A program made the translations under genes and the position numbers. Below, piece after piece: positions 60,716-64,000 of a stretch of 64,000 bases of DNA. The stretch lies in contig NZ_CP159342.1 of the NCBI RefSeq assembly GCF_040499845.1, positions 3,968,001-4,032,000 of the forward strand. Reading direction: 5' to 3'. Under the pieces are notes generated by a model. That model saw only the letters and a list, made by a program, of their open reading frames with translations, did no database searches and was not told the DNA's origin. Position 1 is the first letter of the stretch, and each line of letters starts with the position of its first letter. The stretch comes from Micromonospora sp. CCTCC AA 2012012 (lineage in GTDB: Bacteria > Actinomycetota > Actinomycetes > Mycobacteriales > Micromonosporaceae).

Positions 60716-62473
60716 TCAGCGCTGGTCGAGGTTCCCGACCGTGTCCTCGCGGTAGCTGGCGCCACCGTTGGACTCGCTGGTCAGCGGCTTGGCGCCGCCC
60801 TCCGGCGGACCGGCCAGGCTCTGCCCGGCGGCCAGCTCCGGGAACTTCAGGTCGAACGCGGGCCGCTCGGAGCGGATCCGCGGCATCCGGTCGAAGTTCC
60901 GCAGCGGCGGCGGGCAGCTGGTGGCCCACTCGAGCGAGTTGCCGTGACCCCACGGGTCGTCGACCTCGACCACCGGACCGGTCTTGTACGACTTCCAGCA
61001 GTTCCAGATGAACGGCAGGGTCGAGATGCCGGTGATGAAGGCACCGATGGTGGAGATCGTGTTCAGCGTGGTGAAGCCGTCGCTGGGCAGGTAGTCGGCG
61101 TACCGACGCGGCATGCCCTCGTTGCCCAGCCAGTGCTGCACCAGGAACGTGGTGTGGAAGCCGATCATGGTGAGCCAGAAGTGCACCTTGCCGAGCCGCT
61201 CGTCGAGCATCCGGCCGAACATCTTCGGGAACCAGAAGTAGATGCCGGCGAAGACGGCGAACACGATCGTGCCGAAGAGCACGTAGTGGAAGTGCGCCAC
61301 CACGAAGTACGAGTCGTGCACGTGGAAGTCGATCGGCGGGCTGGCCAGCAGCACACCGGTCAGACCACCGAAGAGGAAGGTCACCAGGAAGCCGATGGAG
61401 AAGAGCATCGGCGTCTCGAAGGTGATCTGGCCCCGCCACATGGTGCCGATCCAGTTGAAGAACTTCATGCCGGTCGGTACGGCGATCAGGTAGCTCAGGA
61501 AGCTGAAGAACGGCAGCAGCACCTGGCCGGTGGCGAACATGTGGTGCGCCCAGACGCTCATCGACAGCGCGGCGATGGAGATGGTCGCGGCGACCAGTCC
61601 CTTGTAACCGAAGATCGGCTTCCGGGAGAAGACCGGGATGACCTCGGTGACGATGCCGAAGAAGGGCAGCGCGATGATGTAGACCTCGGGGTGCCCGAAG
61701 AACCAGAACAGGTGCTGCCAGAGCATCGGCCCGCCGGTGGCCGGGTCGTACACGTGGGCGCCGATCAGGCGGTCCGCGGCGAGCGCGAAGAGCGCGGCGG
61801 CCAGCAGCGGGAAGACCAGGATCGCCAGCAGGCTGGTGACCAGCATGTTCCAGGTGAAGATCGGCATCCGGAACATGGTCATGCCGGGGGCGCGCAGGGT
61901 CAGGATCGTGGTGATCATGTTGACCGCGCCGAGGATGGTGCCCAGACCGGAGATGGCCAGGCCGACCACCCACATGTTCGCGCCGACGCCCGGCGAGTGC
62001 TCGCCGGTGCTCAGCGGCGTGTACGCCGTCCAACCGAAGTCGGCCGCGCCACCCGGGGCGATGAAGCCCGCGGTGGCCATCGTGCCGCCGAACAGGTACA
62101 GCCAGTACGCGAAGGAGTTGAGTCGGGGGAACGACACGTCGGGCGCGCCGATCTGCAGCGGCACCACGTAGTTCGCGAAGGCGAACACGATCGGCGTCGC
62201 GAAGAACAGCAGCATGATCGTGCCGTGCATGGTGAAGAGCTGGTTGTACTGCTCGGGCGAGAGGAACTGCAGGCCCGGCCGCGCCAGCTCGGCCCGCATG
62301 ATCAGGGCCATCAGGCCGCCGATCATGAAGAACGCGAACGCGGTGACCATGTACATGATCCCGATCTGCTTCGCGTCCGTGGTGCGCAGCAGCCGCGCGA
62401 TGGCCGACCCCTTGACCGGCTCTCGGACCGGCCAGGGCCGGGTCACGACCGGCTTGGGTGCGACGGTGGTCAC
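60716..62473 (-). CDS. ctaD: Cytochrome c oxidase subunit I
   Basis: 585 residues, GTG start. The twelve-helix heme-copper core of the aa3 oxidase, which reduces O2 to water and pumps protons. Key pieces: heme a His in [12 protein letters not shown], the HPEVY stretch ([19 protein letters not shown]) with the CuB His and cross-linked Tyr, the His-His pair in [11 protein letters not shown] and the heme a3/a ligands in [16 protein letters not shown]. The C-terminal ~40 residues are polar. It stands alone, as ctaD often does in actinobacteria; other subunits are elsewhere. Terminator at 60663-60698. Confidence 0.98.
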   Translation of the reverse strand: MTTVAPKPVVTRPWPVREPVKGSAIARLLRTTDAKQIGIMYMVTAFAFFMIGGLMALIMRAELARPGLQFLSPEQYNQLFTMHGTIMLLFFATPIVFAFANYVVPLQIGAPDVSFPRLNSFAYWLYLFGGTMATAGFIAPGGAADFGWTAYTPLSTGEHSPGVGANMWVVGLAISGLGTILGAVNMITTILTLRAPGMTMFRMPIFTWNMLVTSLLAILVFPLLAAALFALAADRLIGAHVYDPATGGPMLWQHLFWFFGHPEVYIIALPFFGIVTEVIPVFSRKPIFGYKGLVAATISIAALSMSVWAHHMFATGQVLLPFFSFLSYLIAVPTGMKFFNWIGTMWRGQITFETPMLFSIGFLVTFLFGGLTGVLLASPPIDFHVHDSYFVVAHFHYVLFGTIVFAVFAGIYFWFPKMFGRMLDERLGKVHFWLTMIGFHTTFLVQHWLGNEGMPRRYADYLPSDGFTTLNTISTIGAFITGISTLPFIWNCWKSYKTGPVVEVDDPWGHGNSLEWATSCPPPLRNFDRMPRIRSERPAFDLKFPELAAGQSLAGPPEGGAKPLTSESNGGASYREDTVGNLDQR

Positions 62474-62612
62474 GAGTGGCCTCCGGTTCTCGGTTGTCCC
62501 GCTCGGCGCGCGCTGAATCTGCGAGCCGTCATCCGCAAGGAGGATAGTCCCCGGTAGGTGGGGGTGCTGAGTGGGGTGGGCGGCTACGATCGCCGGCCCG
62601 CGACCCGGGGAG

Positions 62613-63719
62613 TCAGACCGGGTCGACCAGCAACCGGTAGTGCTCCTGGAAGATCCGTCCGCCGCGTCCGCGCAGCAGGGGGTCGCGCAGCGCCGGGGGC
62701 ACGTCCCGGGTGCGGTTGCGGTCCCGGGTCCGGTCCCGCACCCATCGGGTACGCGGCCGGCGACGACTCTCGTACGCCAGCAGCGCGGCCTCGACGCTGC
62801 CGGCCGCCGTCAGCGACTCGGCGAGCACGACGGCGTCCTCCAGCGCCATGGCGGCCCCCTGGGAGAGCGTCGGCGCGGTGGCGTGGGCGGCGTCACCGAC
62901 GAGCAGCACCCGGCCGTGGAACCAACGCCCCAGTTCGACCTCCTCGGTGGTCCCGACGTGCACCCGCTCCAGCGCCGTGAGCGCCTCGGGGACCGGGCCG
63001 CCGTAGTCGCCGAAGAGGTCGCGGAGCCGGGCGAGCGGGTCGGCGGGCGGTACGGTGCCGGCTTCGTCGGCATAGCAGTAGAGCCGGCCGGCGCCGATCG
63101 GCACCAGCAGGAAGCCGGCTCGCTGGCCGAGCAGGGCGGTCCAGTCGGCGACGCGCGGGCCGTCGCGCAGCACCGCCCGGTAGACCACCTGACCGGCGGG
63201 TCGGGGCGGGCCGCCGAGCGCGGCGAGGGTACGCACCGCCGAGCGCGGCCCGTCGGCACCGATCACCAGGTCGTACTCGGCGTGGGTGCCGTCGGTGAAG
63301 CCGACCCCGACGCCGGCCGGCAGCGGCTCGACGCGGCTCACCTCGGCGCCGTGCCGGACGGCGCCGCCGGCCCCGGTGAGCAGCACCCGGTGCAGTTCGG
63401 CGCGGGGCAGCGCCCGGCACTCCCCCACCCCGCCCCAGAGGGCGTCGAGGTCGACCTCGCAGAGCGGCGCCCCGGTGGCGTCGAGGAACCGCTGCCGGTG
63501 GATCACCTGGCCGAGGGGGCGTACCGGGCCGTCGAGGTCGAGCCGGCGCAGCGCCCGGGCGGCGTTGCCGGGCAGATAGAGACCGGTGTCCACCAGCTCG
63601 GCGGGGGGCAGCTTCTCGGTGACGTCGGGCCGGAACCCCGCCAGCCGCAGCGCCCGGGCCACGGCGAGACCGGCGATGCCCGCGCCGACGACGAGGATGC
63701 GCAGGGGGAGACCACCCAT
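62613..63719 (-). CDS. FAD-dependent aromatic monooxygenase (PHBH-like)
   Basis: 368 residues. The FAD-binding GxGxxG is in [17 protein letters not shown] (~res 8-24), the DG motif in [16 protein letters not shown] (~res 165) and the ribityl-binding GD motif in [33 protein letters not shown] (~res 270-303). These are the three fingerprints of para-hydroxybenzoate-hydroxylase-type flavoproteins. GGAGG lies 12 bp before the ATG. Substrate unknown; the next gene diverges, with two palindromes in the 248-bp region between. Confidence 0.9.
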   Translation of the reverse strand: MGGLPLRILVVGAGIAGLAVARALRLAGFRPDVTEKLPPAELVDTGLYLPGNAARALRRLDLDGPVRPLGQVIHRQRFLDATGAPLCEVDLDALWGGVGECRALPRAELHRVLLTGAGGAVRHGAEVSRVEPLPAGVGVGFTDGTHAEYDLVIGADGPRSAVRTLAALGGPPRPAGQVVYRAVLRDGPRVADWTALLGQRAGFLLVPIGAGRLYCYADEAGTVPPADPLARLRDLFGDYGGPVPEALTALERVHVGTTEEVELGRWFHGRVLLVGDAAHATAPTLSQGAAMALEDAVVLAESLTAAGSVEAALLAYESRRRPRTRWVRDRTRDRNRTRDVPPALRDPLLRGRGGRIFQEHYRLLVDPV

Positions 63720-63855
63720 CGTGGTGTACGCCTCCGGAGGGGTTCGGCACGCGTTGGAGGCAAGACCTTACTCGCCGCAATTGCCGCACGGTAGAGCCCA
63801 TCCGGCGTGTCGAGATCCTCACGGTGGGTCGATTTTATAGATCAACTTAACCGGT

Positions 63856-63871
63856 ACAGTTGCGCAACTGT
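63856..63871. promoter_or_regulatory. Perfect 16-bp palindrome
   Basis: ACAGTTGCGCAACTGT, with a TTGCGCAA core of the kind bound by LacI-family and some other dimeric repressors, in the 248-bp divergent region between the monooxygenase gene and the secreted-protein gene. It sits 45 bp before the CebR-type box. Confidence 0.55.
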
Positions 63872-63900
63872 TTCAGGCATGTAAATGTGTCCGATGAACC

Positions 63901-63914
63901 TGGGAGCGCTCCCG
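63901..63914. promoter_or_regulatory. CebR-type cellulose-responsive operator
   Basis: TGGGAGCGCTCCCG, one base off the 14-bp TGGGAGCGCTCCCA box bound by the LacI-family repressor CebR, which controls cellulase and cellobiose uptake genes in Streptomyces and relatives. It lies 53 bp before the gene at the window's right edge. Confidence 0.85.
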
Positions 63915-63967
63915 GCCGTATCCCCCGTCATGTCCCCGGCGCCCCCGCGCCGAAGCCAAGGAGCATC

Positions 63968-64000
63968 ATGAAGCGTCCACTGAGGGCCATCGCGGCCGCC
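63968..64000 (+). CDS. Start of a secreted protein gene, probably a cellulase or other glycoside hydrolase
   Basis: Only the first 11 codons are visible (MKRPLRAIAAA), with the basic start and Ala-rich run of a signal peptide and an AAGGAG site 4 bp before the ATG. The CebR-type box 53 bp upstream makes a cellulose-degrading enzyme or cellobiose-binding protein likely. The rest lies outside the window. Confidence 0.6.
   Translation, partial: MKRPLRAIAAA

Noticed and set aside
60080..62557. An 825-codon plus-strand frame opposite ctaD
   Set aside because: CtaD on the minus strand has every heme and copper ligand; the opposite frame is charged low-complexity sequence.

Overview
The window is about 73% GC (estimated by eye) and packed with short, often 4-bp-overlapping genes. 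It looks like the chromosome of a filamentous actinobacterium, most likely Micromonospora or a close relative. Supporting signs are the order clpS - DUF2017 - mec - cysO - cysM - MBL - rph - rdgB known from mycobacteria, many GTG starts, and genes for attacking plant polymers (AA10 LPMO, expansin, and a secreted-protein gene behind a CebR-type box). No phage, insertion sequence or CRISPR array is visible.

Layout. 0-3.1 kb: TetR tail, dicarboxylate symporter, acetyltransferase and a DUF4396 membrane protein behind a CsoR-type operator. 3.1-8.6 kb: divergent glycosyltransferase/methyltransferase operon, polytopic membrane protein and an OmpR-type two-component system. 8.6-15.6 kb: two small unknowns, a Clp_N/HTH regulator with two identical palindromes, LPMO plus DUF305, a large M91/VWD surface protein and a PPOX-fold protein. 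15.6-18.6 kb: an accessory-looking patch with three copies of a tRNA-Lys gene (one with a changed anticodon) around a GNAT-kinase fusion and a YHYH lipoprotein. 18.7-25 kb: two tandem L,D-transpeptidases, tRNA-His, orn, a GT87 mannosyltransferase and a membrane protein.

25-31.2 kb: a copper/redox locus. An anti-sigma-like zinc-finger protein, CopCD and YcnI run leftward; an ECF sigma factor, MauE/DoxX protein, DsbA-like protein and a membrane protein run rightward. Two ECF-type promoters of the same design start both sides. 31.2-34.5 kb: an ECF-class Co/Ni transporter (CbiMNQO) with a Nur-type nickel box, divergent from a peroxiredoxin. 34.6-39.1 kb: tRNA-Leu, GNAT, a 340-bp inverted-repeat element of unknown nature, expansin, MOSC protein and methyltransferase.

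39.2-47.1 kb: a complete histidine utilisation operon (RpiR regulator, hutU, M20 hydrolase, hutF, hutI, hutH) using the HutF route, in which the M20 enzyme probably replaces HutG. 47.3-52.5 kb: rdgB, rph, an Rv1339-like MBL enzyme, cysM, a tail-extended cysO, mec, DUF2017 and clpS; rhomboid and murI, usual in this series, are absent. 52.6-57 kb: a GTPase-like protein and a large LuxR regulator sit between clpS and pncB. 57-64 kb: pncB, pncA, an MFS transporter, ctaD, an FAD monooxygenase and the start of a secreted protein gene.

The most promising items for follow-up are the inverted-repeat element, the tRNA-Lys triplet with its GNAT-kinase neighbour, the shared ECF promoters of the copper/redox locus, the self-regulation sites of the Clp_N/HTH protein, and the CysO tail next to a JAMM protease.
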